64,000 bases of DNA from Ceratobasidium sp. AG-K (GCA_037039685.1 JAWNGF010000001.1:8432001-8496000); one strand, 5' to 3'; numbered from the stretch's first letter, positions 51,801 through 64,000 are shown. Numbers and translations are program-made. The notes: generated from the sequence alone by a model not told the origin.

Positions 51801-54800
51801 ACCTCGTGCAGCGTGCAGTCGATGGCGAGCGCACCTCTGGGCTCTTTGGCTTCGACTAGCTCTCGACCAGCTCCCATGCCTCGCGGTTCGCTCGATCTGG
51901 GCCCGTCCTACTCTGCGAATGCACCAGGTCGTGAGGAGTCCATTGTCCCAGAGGAAACTCCGGCTGTTCAGCAGGAAGGAGAATACTGGATGGTTCCCTC
52001 CCTCTCTGAGCTGCAAGGCATGAGTCACGATCAACTCGTGTCTGTTCCCAACTTCACCGTCGGACGCTACGGATATGGGAAGATCACCTTCCAAGCGCCA
52101 GTGGATTTGACGACCGTATATGCTATCTCGGATATTCCGGAGAAGACGGTACTCTTCGAAGAGGGCGCTTGCACGGTGTATCCCGACGAATCGCAAAAGG
52201 CGGCTCGTGGCGAGGGCTTGAACGTTCCCGCAGAAATTAGCTTGGAGAAGTGCTGGCCCAAGGACAAGGCCACCCGTGCACCCATCAAGAACCCCAACGA
52301 TCCCGCCTGGCAACGACAGGAGCGCAAGTTGCGCAAGATGAAGGATACCGAGTTTGTCGACTTCGAGCCCGTGAATGGGACTTGGACGTTCCGGGTTCCT
52401 CACTTACTCGCTATGGCCTCGGGAGTGACGAAGAAGACGAAGATGCGGGTACGGTCGAAGCGGAGAGCGCTCCCGGCGAGAGTCGTCCGCCTCTGGCTCC
52501 GAGCCCGAGGACGAGCAGAGGCAGAAAACGATATCGCATTCAATCGCGACTCTGAGTCTGAGGAGTCGGAATCCCGCTCTCAATCAACTTCTCCGCTCCC
52601 CGATCACCATGCTCCGGCTATCATCAAGTCTACGACCCCAGATGAAGCTCTAGATAGATTGAAGGCTCGGAGCTCGAGTCGCCCGTGGGCCGCAACGATC
52701 GACCTCGACCCCCGCCGGGTCCAAGTCATGCAGGCTTCCATGTTCCACAACGAGACAATACTCGTCGCGCAAACGACCCCGCGTCTCGTGCCACCGCTTC
52801 AAACTTGACTCGATCTACGTTCTTGGCGTCTCGGAATGCTCTCCCGGAGGTGAGCTTGGTGTAAAGGTTTCTTACTAGTGCTTGCGATAATAAATGTGCT
52901 TTCATCACTTTGTGTGTGATAAGACTGCAGATAAGGCTCTGAAACATCGAGCGATCCAACAGGCCCAACCACTAAGGAAGTACGAAAGGGTTGCGAGCGA
53001 AAAGTCGGTCACCAACTCATTTGCTGGTGCGTACATGGACGCCGGGCTTGCCCTTGGACGATCATTCCGCGTCGGGTGGGGACCAAACGGAGAGCTTGTA
53101 CACTTGGGCAAGATTTGTGGAGCTTCGGCAAAAGAGTAAGTCAATTTGGAAAGGCAACCAGTCTCTGTGAGTAACCCTTTTGTCAGTTCCCTGCCATCGA
53201 CCCCTAGTGTAGTGAACGTGTCTCGAGTTCCTCTACTCAGTAACCCAGATGTGCGTTCTTCCCTTGACCACGATTGTACAACCTGCTTATTGTCCACACA
53301 GGATATCGAGCGCTCTCGGTCAACAAGCTTCTGGACTATCAGATCAAAAACACAGATGTCGAAGTCGATGAACAAGGTGTCCCAGCAGCAACCCCCAACG
53401 ACGACATTCGCTTCCACCATGTGGCCGACCTCTTTGGTCCCGACGATCGATCCCACGAGTCCGGGGTGTGGCGTCTCGGAGCGGCGCTCTTTGACGAGAT
53501 TAACATTCGGCTCGCCCAAGACGTCGCACCAGAGATCAGCAGCAAATCACCGCCATGCGCCGACGCGCCGCTCTCGCTAAATGGCTGCAGCTCACTGTCG
53601 CCCCGAGTGTCGAATTCGATATACGCGAATCGAGTGGAACGTCGTCTGCCCACCGTGCGTTCCTGATGCTCACCGGGAACCAGGTTTCAAGAGCTACGGA
53701 AGCCGCCATGGAGTCGGACGAAATGCATCTCGCTACTCTGATCTCGCAAATTGGAGGAGACGTCGAATTTCGCAAAGACATCGAGTCTCAACTCGCCAAA
53801 TGGAAGGAGCAAAAAGTCGATGCCCACATAGACGTATGGATTCGCAAGGTCTACGCACTACTTGCTGGCATCGTTGACACGGTTGAAGGATCCAAGAGCC
53901 GTGACCCAGCCGAAAAGTGCAGCGATATTGCCGTAGCCGAGCATTTGGACTGGAAACGCGCTTATGGACTGCATCTCTGGTTTGGTGGATTCTTCAATTC
54001 GCCTATGGCCGAGTCTGTTGGCAGCTATGAGTCAGCGTACAGTGACGCTTCACTGGCTACCGCGCCCCCCCACCCCTGGTACATCGAGCGCCCATCCTCC
54101 ATCGACTCGGACGCCCTTACATGGGTCGTACCTGGGGAGGACCTCCCGAAGGATGCGCTATTCGAGGTCATCAAATTGGCACTGGACGAGACAATCCCCC
54201 TCGATGCGGCTCTATACCCCCGTGCATTTGGGCCAAGCCCAGTGGACTACCGCGTTCCATGGCATATGTATATCGTGATCGCCCGGGTGCTTCAACAACG
54301 CGACGTATCCGATCGTTCGGTGGTAGTCGAAGACGGCGATGATGAAGCGCATCTGACCTACAGTCATAAGGCGGATATCCTTACATCGAATTACGCCTCG
54401 CAACTTGAAACCCTTGGTTTGTGGTGGTATTCTGTGTTCGTCTTGTTGCATTTGCAAGAACCTGAAGGGTGAGTAAACTCCACTCAGTCATTCTCCAATC
54501 TGACTCGCAACGAATGGCTAGTCGCGTAACTACTATCAAAGCTCTCTTGGCCCGCTATGTCTCCGAGTTGGACGAGGAGAAGGAAGAGTTCCTGATTAAC
54601 CAGCTTTGCATCCCCCCGGACTGGATTGAAGAAGCCAAAGTAGGTTGATAGTGCAACTGCCTAATATCGCGTTGCTGACTGTGTTTCCTAGGCAACTCTC
54701 TCTCAATACTCATACCAAACCTTCCAAGCCTTCGAGTACCTTGTTGCTGCAGGCCAAGTTAAGCCTGCGTATGACATGGCGATGCGGGACCTCGCACCTG

Positions 54801-55361
54801 AGGCCGCCATTCGGAACGACTACGACCTTCTCACCAGCCTCTTTAGCGACAAGGGATTCGAGAATGTGGACGACTGGACATTCCGTGGCCAGGTGTGTAT
54901 TTTATTTATTCATGCGTTCTAACGTCTGACAGATCTCCGAAATTCTCCGAAATAGTTATATCTCCAGTACGCTGACTGCATGTCAAAACTTCCCGATCTC
55001 TTGCTCGACGTAGCTCTTGGAGAACCAGATGCCGCCCAGGCTATGGAACTCGAGCGTCTAAGTCGTGCAGTCCCTCAGCTACTAGGGCTTTTGCCAGAAA
55101 TGTTCCCAGACAAGGCGAATATCCGACAGCAAATTTGCTTAGGAAATATGATTTCTTCGCTAATGCAGTTCTTGCCTGCACTGAAGCATAGAGGCATGGT
55201 AAGCACATTAGCATCTAATACCCAAGGCATGCTTTGACATGTATATCTAGACTGTTCGTCCCCAACTGCAGTCAGCCATGGTAGAAGAGTCGGTCCGACT
55301 GGAGCATATTCAAGCCATGGCACATGACCGATTCATGACTGCCATCGAAACTTTGGGTTGA
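48831..55361 (+). CDS. NUP98-NUP96 nucleoporin precursor (S. pombe Nup189 type)
   Basis: Nuclear pore scaffold and barrier gene encoding two proteins separated by self-cleavage. The first half is GLFG/FG-rich (MFGSSWGQNTNQNQPNQQNT onward) with a Gle2-binding-like GLEBS region near SATQERDSAVGGG and YRNFSFEELRAQDYAAGRK (49.79-49.99 kb). The autoproteolytic domain is at 51.98-52.42 kb (YWMVPSLSELQGMSHDQLVS, FTVGRYGYGKITF, GTWTFRVPH). The second half is NUP96, Nup84-complex alpha-helical: LSVNKLLDYQIKN, AALAKWLQLTVAPSVEFDI, KRAYGLHLWFGGFFNSP, HADILTS-type repeats and the end RFMTAIETLG, stop 55359-55361. Introns 53135-53187 and 53240-53301 join in phase. At least five single-base frame breaks between 51.1 and 52.8 kb interrupt the NUP98 part (see findings). 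Coordinates span the whole gene; the broken frames make the intact product uncertain. Confidence 0.85.
48840..51280 (+). repeat. FG/GLFG repeat region of NUP98
   Basis: Dozens of short FG units in a Gln/Pro/Thr-rich background, many of the form GLFGQPAQ, SIFGQPQ and GAFG. These natively unfolded repeats bind transport receptors in the pore channel. DNA repeats are imperfect, with shared gccaacccgcncag-like segments, which also makes short-read assembly here error-prone. Confidence 0.9.
52385..52420 (+). other. Autoproteolysis site of NUP98, read out of frame
   Basis: The upstream frame reads GTWTFRVPH then LLAMAS. The adjacent frame reads LTRYGLGSDEEDED. Known NUP98 domains cleave at HF followed by Ser or Thr and then a RYGL/KYGL-like strand, so one base is missing immediately after CACTT in this sequence. 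Seen directly; whether it is real or a consensus error is unknown. Confidence 0.7.
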
Positions 55362-55873
55362 AATCTTGTTTGTCGAGCTTGTTCCTGTCTCTGTCTGTTG
55401 TGATCCTATGTGTTCCTGTCTTTCAGACTTATAATAGTAACTATATTTTCCCGAACGTGATTCAAGCCTTTTGAGTTAGAGCTAGCGCCGTGTTTTTAAT
55501 TTGGGTGGTGGATTGGCTTCTGATTAGATAACGTCGATCGCCAAACTCAATTTCGAGCGATCTGCTTGCGTTCCACTTCTAGCTAGCTTATCGTAGGTGG
55601 CTTGTCCTTACCGTTGACTTCATACACACACTAATATTGCGTATTAAAACTCTTGTCTGTTCAATTTAGATTCTTCACTGAACCCTCGCCAAGGCCCAAC
55701 CAAAAGTTCTACCCAACGGCCGGTCATTGATTCGAGCCGTCGTTTGGCCCCTTGCTTAGGTCTGTACTTATTATCACAAGCTTCACGAGCTTTACAGGCA
55801 ACTATCCTCCAGGTACGTGCCTACCCATTCCGGAATCACCTTAAATTTTCTGAAGCGGAAGCACAGGCTTTAC
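55362..55873. other. Intergenic between NUP98-96 and polymerase gamma genes
   Basis: 512 bp with no separate gene seen. It holds the nucleoporin 3' end and the promoter of the polymerase gene. An in-frame Met at 55817 would extend the polymerase N-terminus into this stretch. Confidence 0.4.
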
Positions 55874-58800
55874 ATGCTTCATCGTGCGGGTTCGGCTCAT
55901 TCGCGAGGGACAATAGCATCCGCTTTGACTTCAAGCAACGCGTCGAGACCTTGCCGAGGTTATAGTACTCTCAGAAAATTTGTACCCTTAACCGAAGGAG
56001 ATGCCAACCGTCCAGACCCACCGCCATCCGTATCAGCGAGTAGGACCGTCAGGAGCCAGCTGTCACAGTCGAATACGCAAGCCAGCCCAACCCAACCCCA
56101 TCCCACATCGCGATTACGATCCACCCAAAGCCCTAATTTCCGGCCGCCAGCACGAGTAGTACAGCAAGAAGTCTCGAGTACATCAAATTCTTACAAGTTA
56201 AGTGAGTAATCTAGTTTTGAATCAAATAGGCAAGGACTAAACTGGCTCCAGTAAATGAAGTTGGCGTTCAGCTGTTGTCTCCGAATCTTCACTCCCAGCT
56301 ATTTCTTGACAAACCCAGTCAGCCATCCGAACAAACCGTACGAACTTGTCGCAAGCATCTGGAGTCTCACGACCTTGACACGAAGCTTGCCTCACGGCTC
56401 GCGGAGACTTCATTCGACTTGCCAATCCTACGCGGCAAGTCCATCGATGAGCATTTCTACAATATTGGCTCCCATATGGCAGAACCATGGCTAAGAATGG
56501 CCAACGACTTTGCCAAAGCAATCAAGAAACACGGACTGCCGCCCAAGCCTGAGGTATTTGACCATTCCCCTGGATGGACTAGGTACAACTCCGACGGATC
56601 CTGCGAGCATGTGGATGACCTGGGAACGGAAAAAGCACTATGTTTTGATGTCGAGACTCTCCCCGCATACTCTCCGTTTGCGGTCATGGCTTGCGCGGTG
56701 TCGTCAAGTGCTTGGTATGTCTGGATATCCCCCTGGCTTCTGGGCTTGTCATCTACTCCTGAGCACCTCATTCCGTTTGGCGATCCGTCCCAACCTCGCG
56801 TAATAGTGGGTCATCATGTTTCTTATGACCGTGCCCGGATTCTCGAAGAGTACTCGATAAAGGGCACCAAAAATCGCTTTCTCGATACTATGTCTCTGCA
56901 TATTGCCGTCAAAGGTATTTCTTCTGGTCAACGTCCCGCCTGGCTTTCGCATCGGAAGCAGAAACGGGAGGCTTACCACCAACGGCAAGAAGCGATAGAT
57001 ACCGTTCGAGCTCTGATTCACGATGCCGAATCACAGCCGGAATTTGACGAGGCCCGCCACGCGGAACTACTCGAACTCAAAGCCGATTTGGAAGAGTCTC
57101 TCCCTGAACTTATGACTGACAATTCTGGGTATTTGACCGAGGAAGCTGGCGTCCAACGTTGGGAGGATATTACGTCCACTAACTCGCTTGCGGACGTTGC
57201 CCTCCTCTACTGTGGTATCGACCTGGACAAGGCACCGCGAGGAGATTTCATGAATTCTACTCGAGAAGACATTGCGACCAGTATTGACCAGTATCTTGAC
57301 TATTGTTGTGACGACGTTTCCACCACGATATCTGTATATCGTATCGTTCTTCCTGCCTTTCTCAAATCATGCCCCAACCCCGTCTCCGCCGCTGGCGTCT
57401 TTACTATGGGCAGTAGTTTCCTTACCGTCGACCAAGAATGGGAGAACTACATTGCCTCTGCGGAATCTAAATATCACGAGCTTGAGGATGGGGTCCGGAG
57501 AACGTTGGTCAACTTGGCGAACGAGGCATTTGCGATGTACCAAAACGATGTCGATGGCCAAAGGCCCTGGGAAACGGACGAGTGGTTGAGCCAACTTGAT
57601 TGGTCACCCAAAAGGGTAGGCAAATCCCGTGGCGTTCCAGAGCCAGCCGCCCCAGAGGCCGAGCTTCGACCCAAGTGGTACAACGATGTCATGAAGCAAA
57701 GGCCAGGACCAACAGTCCTGAACCGTACAGTGCCATTCCTACTCAACATGAAATGGGGAAAGTCCTCTTCAAGTTCCTCTAGACCCCGAACGCGTTTATT
57801 TTACTCGTCGAAACTTGGGTGGCTTCAAGGCAGGGCCTCCAAGAATCCAATACCTCTTGTCGGAATCACCGACGACGATGAGCTCGCAGCGCTGCAAAGC
57901 AAATTCCAGTTTACGCCACTTGGAGAGAAACCTGTTCGCACCCTATTGAGTCGCAAGTATGGAGGAGCGTGGATCGAGGAAGGTCTCATTCACTCTGACA
58001 ATGATGATATGGCACTCCGCTTTTGTACCGGTACTGCCGCAGACGTCGACTGGATTGCACTACGAGACAGAGCCAAGCGAGTTCTTGCTCTTGGGCCACC
58101 CAAAAATTACGCCAACCCATCCCTCGCCCAGCTTGACTGGACGCCAGTCCGCATCAACAAACCCCCTTCGCGTAACGCATCCGATTATACATACTGGCCA
58201 AAATGGTACTGGGAAATTACCCAGCCAAAACCTGACACCAAGCCAGGTACGGTGGATGTAACATCCCGGTCCCGCGTCGCTCCTCTCCTTCTCCGCTTGC
58301 GATGGATGAACTATCCCCTGTTCCATTCTCGATCGCACGGGTGGCTCTTTCGCATTCCCAAGGCAGACCATGCCAAAGTTAACACAACTTCCCAGCCACT
58401 CGAGTTTTTTGACGAGGGAGACGCGAGGCTCAAGGATATGTCCGAGCATTTCCACTTCTTCAAACTTCCTCACAAGGACGGAGATAAAGCTAACGTCGGG
58501 TCCCCCATGGGCAAAACATTCCTCAAGTATTCACAGAACGGCACACTTTCGAGTCGGGGGGATGCGGCCAAGTCAGCATTGGATATGAACGCGCAGTGCA
58601 GCTATTGGATCAGCGCGCGAGACCGTGTCCTAAACCAAATGGTATTGTGGGATCGCCAAGCGGACGTGGAAATGGGCCTACCTTCGCCGCCCAGTCCTAC
58701 TTCTCCTAATTTCCTAGCTTCAGCTTTATCCCCCCAGTCAGAGGGTGAGCCGAGGGGTGAATCGCATCCAGAAAGGCCTCGCAAGTACGGGATGATCTTA

Positions 58801-60111
58801 CCTCAAGTTATCACAATGGGCACTGTCACTCGCCGCGCTATTGAAAAGACCTGGTTGACTGCATCCAACGCAAAGCCCAATCGCATTGGATCTGAGCTCA
58901 AGGCACTCGTACGTGCCCCGGAAGGATATGCAATTGTCGGAGCGGACGTTGACTCGGAGGAGCTGTGGATTGCTAGCGTCATGGGTGATGCGCAGTTTGG
59001 CATACACGGTGCGACGGCGATCGGATGGATGACCCTCGAGGGCACCAAGTCGGCTGGGACAGACCTCCATTCCAAAACGGCGAGCATCCTCGGCATATCC
59101 CGAAATCAAGCCAAGGTTTTCAATTATTCGCGCATTTACGGTGCTGGGATCAACCATGCGGTGCTACTACTTCTCCAGCATAGCGCGGGTATGCAGCCAG
59201 AGAAGGCAAAGGAGCTCGCCGTGGATTTGTATGCATCGACCAAAGGCAAGAGCACGTACTCGAACACACTGTTCAACAGGAAGTTCTGGTACGGCGGGAC
59301 GGAGAGTTACTTGTTCAACAAGCTCGAGCAGGTTGCAACTGCGAGTAATCCTCAGACGCCTGCGCTCGAATGCGGTGTCACGTCTGCGCTATGTAAAAAA
59401 TACTTGCCCAAGAACTCAGGCAACGACTATATGACTTCTCGCATTAACTGGGTCGTCCAATCGTCGGGAGTCGACTATTTGCACATGCTCATCGTTGCAG
59501 TCGATTACCTTATTCAAGTATATAACATCGAAGCTCGGTACCTGATCTCCATTCACGACGAGGTCCGGTATCTTGCGACGGAAGAAGACAAGTATCGCCT
59601 GGCGCTCGCACTACAGATCGCCAACCTGTGGACCCGATGCATGTTTGCCTACAAGCTCGGGTTTGACAATCTTCCGCAGGGTGTTGCTTTCTTCTCCGCG
59701 GTTGACGTCGATAAATACCTTCGTAAAGAGGTTGACATGGCTTGTGTCACACCGTCCCAACCGAATCCGCTCCCCCCAGGCGAGTCGCTAGACATCACAG
59801 GAATTCTGGACAAAACCTCAGGCGGGTCTTTGTGCCAAGATGGCTCGCCCTCTCACACGTTCCCGGTTCCCAAATTGGTCACACCGCTCAAGCCATACAC
59901 CCACCCTAATGTATCGAAGCACCGAGAGCGGTCTGAAGAGTTTTTACGCGCCCAGTCATTAGACGACACGCACGAGATCAAGGTACTAGCTCAGATTGCA
60001 CGATCTAGGGAGCGTGAACACGCGGCAGAGATGGAGGAGCTCGAGGCTCTAGCCAATGGAGAAACGCCAGGGCACATGAGTCGAGTCGAAAGAGCGAGTG
60101 TGGCTGGGTGA
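55874..60111 (+). CDS. Mitochondrial DNA polymerase gamma catalytic subunit (Mip1-like)
   Basis: Family A replicative polymerase of mitochondria. Start at 55874 gives a presequence (MLHRAGSAHSRGTIASALTS then SRPCRGYSTLRKF); an upstream in-frame Met exists at 55817. Intron 56201-56251 joins YKL to NEVGVQLLSPNLHSQLFLD. Motifs: Exo I CFDVETLP, Exo II VGHHVSYDR, Exo III region DQYLDYCCDDVSTT; polymerase motif A GADVDSEELWIASVMGD, motif B QAKVFNYSRIYGAG, motif C ISIHDEVRYL. The rest is one uninterrupted exon to 60111 with a charged C-terminal extension past motif C as in other fungi. Exo II carries His where the family usually has Asn (56815-56817). Family certain. Confidence 0.95.
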
Positions 60112-60513
60112 TGTAGAATGTATTGCTGTAACTTATCTTTTTGTGTATTCACTTAAGGACTAGCACCGTGGCGTTTGGCTTCAATCAAAGTATTGTTGTG
60201 TATGCGTGATGGTTGACGCTTTGTGGGATTGCAGCGCGCAAAGATCAACAAGGAAGCACCAGGAACCGAGTACCCTGAGAGCTCGGCCAGTGCTATGGCC
60301 GAGATTCAGTATCGCTGAACTAATAATTGATCGCACTAGCTGAGGGGATACATGCATGCAGGATTCCATTGGAGGGACGTATGCGAATATACAATGCAGG
60401 AGGGTTGAAGCATGGTAAACTAAAAAGACAAATAGTACACAATTACAGGGAACTAGTAAAACACAGGGAACGAAAAATAACCTAATAAGTAATACCACAA
60501 CATGCATGACAGC

Positions 60514-62898
60514 TTATCTCCTCCTGATTTCAAGCTTATCAACTTGCATCCCCAGTACGGGGAACACACCCTTCATCTCGTGCATCCAGCTCATCATCTC
60601 GTCCAGTTGTTTGTCCACCTCGGCCTGCTCGGTGAACTCAAGCTCATCAATCAAATCGTCCCGCTCCTGCAAAAGGTATTCACACAACGCTGCAAGCGGC
60701 AACTACCGATTTGTCAATACAATTGGTGACGAATGAGAAGAAAGCACAGCACGACTTACCCCCTGCATTACAGACAGAAGCCCTGAAACGTTCCTTAGAG
60801 AGTGTAATATCGCGGCAGCCGTTGCAGCTCCCTCGCGACAGATCTGGCGGTAACGGTTGCGTTGGGTCGTGCGAGACTCATCGTGGGACCATTGACGGAT
60901 GTAAGGCATATGCAGTGTACAGGTTGCAGCGTATACCATGACTAGCAGTACAGTTAGCTACATCGCAATCAGAGTTAGAGTTGGTGCAACACTCACTATG
61001 CACGAGAGACAATACTGTCTCTTCTTCTATAGATTTTTCAGTTGGAGATTCGAGGCTGGCAGCAAAGTTGGCGAGCGCATTCTGTATCCTAGAATGCTCA
61101 GCGGCCCAGAGCTCTGGAGCTACGGTGTCTGAATATCACATGAGTATAGATCGTAAAGCACAGAAAAATCTGGAATGCTTACGAGCAGTGCTGGCCTTGA
61201 CACTCGCCCGCTCTAAGAGCGCCAGAGCCTTGAGGCCGTTTGAATAAAACAAGTCCGAGTTGAAGTCGGGCATGCCGGGCTCGGGCGCATAGAGTGACAT
61301 GATGGACTGATTATAGGCAATGCTGGTCAGATCCTCCTGTCGAATGTGGCGTTGAGCTAATCATTGGATGCACCAAGGGAAATAGAACCTACATCCGCCT
61401 GGGGCCATGGCGTTAGCACATCCGCATCCGCAATCCCACATGGAAGACCGGTCAGGAGCGAACCCCAGCGATCAATACACCATACGTGCCTTAGTTGGCA
61501 AAGTAAGCATCGGATCGAGCTAGTTAGGGCTAGAATTTAGACGTACCACCAAGTCCGCATGCGATCGCCCTGGTTCAATACCGCCTGGGCATGTGCGGGG
61601 TTTTGCAAACTGATGGCATCACGGGCTAAAGGTTTTATCTCATGGAAGCCATGATTAACCGCAAATCTTACAGCGCTGATTGCGCGGTGATAACCTTCGA
61701 GTAATCGGCCCTTGAGACAATGGGTTAGAGGTGGTATATGCGCCCTGCTGATGACATGACACACCTTGGTATACATGTACTGGGCAAGCATAGAACTCGC
61801 CAGGAGGTAGTCGATTGCATACGAGTGATCCTGAGTCAAATCAATGGCGTCTTCGAGAGCCCGACGAGTCCGTTCAACAAATGCGGGTTCAAGGTGCGCA
61901 AGCGATCCGTCTGGGCAAAAGAAGCACCCCTGACCAATCGTATTATTAATTCCCGCATAGCCAAGTCACCGCACAGGAGACGCACCAATAGGTAGCAAGC
62001 GGATAACAGAGCAGGATGTCGTTGCGCGTTCAAACTTTGAGGTTGTAGCCGATCCATTGGTAAAAGCCCGCAACGGAAGCGATGAGTAAGGAAATGGAAC
62101 ATGCTTATTCATCGAGGAAACGTCAATGACAAAGCTCCTTCATCAGCGCACCTAGACTTACATCTTCTCGGCGAGGGACGCGGGTATTGTCCCGTCTCGT
62201 CCGGTTTGCGAATCGAGCATCTTGGGCGAATCCACTTCAAACGCAGGAGGCTGAGGCTCCCAAGACGTGGTTACCGGGCTGCTCAACCGGGTCGAGGGGT
62301 CGGAATAGCCATTGTTGGGAGCATAGGTGCCAAAGTTGTAAGACGAGCAAGATGACGAGCAGTCCGAGGCAACATAGTCAGCGACGTAAGCTTGGGGTCG
62401 GGTCGACGCGCTGGTAAAGAGGGAACGCGAGGGGCCGGCGGTAGGATAGTTATTGGAAGAGAAGACGTACGACCCCTCGGTGTATCCGTTGGTGGACAAA
62501 GAATGTCGCTGGGAGGGGACGCTGGGGGGACGTCGGGCGGATGGGGATCTGGGGCTCTTGCCATGAGTTTCGATAGATGCTATTTTGCTTTGTAACTCGT
62601 CGATGCGATCCTACACCCGCTTCAATATTGCGAAATACGAATAGCTCGGACCCTCACCTGTAGCAACTGAGTAGGAGTACGATGAGAGGTATTGTCGTAG
62701 CTGCAAGTCTGCTTGCCCTTGACGCACGACCTGCACGGGTTTCGTCCATCGCATTTCTGCGCGGCAATCAGACACGCCTCAAGAATACTGACGTTTACGA
62801 CTTACAAACTTGCGGCGTCGACAAAACGTACACGCATATCCACGTCTACCTTGTGCAGCGGCCTTGGGGGAGTCCTGGGTATGGGCGACCGAGTTCAT
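60514..62898 (-). CDS. Zn2Cys6 fungal transcription factor
   Basis: Start at 62898: MNSVAHTQDSPKAAAQGRRG then YACTFCRRRKF, spliced over a short intron to KCDGRNPCRSCVKGKQTCSY, giving a complete C-x2-C-x6-C...C-x2-C-x6-C cluster. A short coiled linker follows (LLQDRIDELQSKIASIE), then a Ser/Pro-rich region (SARRPPSVPSQRHSLSTNGY; YNFGTYAPNNGYSD). The middle homology region includes VWCIDRWGSLLTGLPCGI, typical of fungal_trans regulators, and YNQSIMSLYAPEPGMPDFNS. It ends with an acidic helical stretch (YLLQERDDLIDELEFTEQAE) and EIRRR, stop at 60514. About eight short introns; middle exon edges approximate. Target unknown. Confidence 0.82.
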
Positions 62899-64000
62899 GC
62901 TGCCGGTGGGTGCCTGGATCGTTTGGGGAGACGGCTCGCACCAGTTCGCAGGCTCTTTATGTAGTTACTATTCATGTTTGGTGCGAGAATCAAGCAGTTT
63001 CGTGCCGAATTGATGAAGCTTGATCACCCGGGGTGGAGGATTTGGACCCTTGCATATAGTAATCAAGCGCCCGTCCAAGAATTATCGCATAGCCACGAAG
63101 AAGCATTTGACACATGGTGTGACCAAACAATGGTGGCCTTACAGATTTGGATTACTAACGAGTCTAGAGCTTGTGGGACCAGTATTATTTGCCATTGTGA
63201 CGGATGCAATGGTTTTATGTCTCATTCGACATGCATTCGCATGCGCATGATGAGTTGTTTCCCGTTACCTCGCGCGAAGTTTCATGATTCAGCCAACCCC
63301 ATGTCATTGCTCCAACTCCCGCCAATGCTGGTCGGAGGATGGGTAGGTCGGTGAATCAAGATCCCGGATCAGATCCAACTACCGCGGTCCCTGAATCCGC
63401 TTTTGGTGTACTTTGTCGAGGGCTGTACACTTTTATATGCATCAAGACTAGTATACGCAAAAGAGTAAATATTATTCCCAATACGTCGATTTGCACGCGC
63501 CCCCACTCGTTTCTCCATGTGGCAGCATACTGGCGCTAATTAGCCGCATGATCCGCATAGGTTCTGATGCTCTGGTCACTACGTCCTAGAGTATACAGCC
63601 ACCGAGTTGCGAAGAACGCGCGGTTGCACCAATTGGTTCAATTTCCCGAAATGACCAAGGCCTCCAGCTTGAGGCTTGGGCGCGTTATTTCAGGCTGTCA
63701 CCGCAATGGCCCGAACGATCTACGCGGTCTAGTACGAGCCGCGTCGTATCTCGGCCTCGACTGACCGGATGAAATCGACTTCAGCTCAGCACGTCAGGAT
63801 ACACTATATTTGTAATCATGGATTACTTGGCCTGACTGTATGAACGAGTAATTGTCGTCATTGACCCCCTAGTGATATCTATAGTAAGCCCGGGGTTCTC
63901 GGTCGACTCTAATCTATTACAGTACCTCCGACCAAGTGTATAATTGGTCGAGTTCGGTCTCCTGAGGCCGATCGTCTAAGCGGATTTCAGTGTTCCTGTG
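62899..64000. other. Window end, no gene recognised
   Basis: 1.1 kb with only short, unsupported open stretches on both strands. It includes the upstream region of the second Zn2Cys6 gene; the rest may belong to a gene starting beyond the window. Confidence 0.4.

Noticed and set aside
53131..53150. In-frame TAA after GASAKE suggesting another break in NUP96
   Set aside because: An intron 53135-53187 (GTAAGT...TTGTCAG) joins in phase to the next exon, so no break is needed.
51485..53519. Minus-strand frames of 130-210 codons over NUP98-NUP96
   Set aside because: They lie opposite a clear nucleoporin domain and show no recognisable motif.

Overview
The window is nuclear DNA of a filamentous basidiomycete, most likely an Agaricomycete. 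The Rhizoctonia/Thanatephorus group is my best guess; no ribosomal or mitochondrial marker is present to fix it. The evidence is dense genes on both strands, many introns of about 50-75 bp with GT...AG ends, a Patatin/NB-ARC/TPR fungal NLR, two Zn2Cys6 regulators, a chitin synthase, CAP/PR-1 and glucoamylase genes, and a fused NUP98-NUP96 gene. All gene models are hand-spliced from reading frames, so ends at recognisable start and stop codons are firmer than internal exon edges.

Layout. 1-2672: 3' part of a kinesin-5 motor gene. 3140-4178: secreted CAP/PR-1 protein. 4375-6669 (-): membrane-anchored glucoamylase. 6670-8535: no gene seen. 8536-11017 (-): mitochondrial PPR protein. 11637-15538: XlnR-type Zn2Cys6 factor, ending tail-to-tail with a small Ser/Thr-rich secretory protein (15535-16362, -). 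16841-18367: two-cupin protein. 18787-19219: small Spo12-like protein. 19450-22107 (-): CLPTM1 family membrane protein, divergent from the vacuolar carboxypeptidase S gene at 22392-24623. 24958-26474 (-): secreted glycerophosphodiesterase. 26919-30665 (-): chitin synthase, divergent from a CitE-like lyase (31059-32656), which converges on myo-inositol oxygenase (32802-34202, -). 34743-37331 (-): SAP-domain coiled-coil protein. 37709-41518 (-): F-box/WD40 protein. 42683-47468 (-): Patatin-NB-ARC-TPR NLR with 15 tandem 42-residue repeats. 48831-55361: NUP98-NUP96 nucleoporin precursor. 55874-60111: mitochondrial DNA polymerase gamma. 60514-62898 (-): second Zn2Cys6 factor. 62899-64000: nothing recognised.

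Most of the window is housekeeping or secretory genes with no operon-like logic. Three loci deserve attention. The NLR has a tandem TPR array carrying an exact 756-bp higher-order period, and its patatin nucleophile Ser reads Gly. The NUP98 half of the nucleoporin gene has a cluster of single-base frame breaks, one exactly at the autoproteolysis site. The polymerase gamma gene has His in place of the usual Asn in proofreading motif Exo II. Several intergenic regions also carry a CACGTG core.
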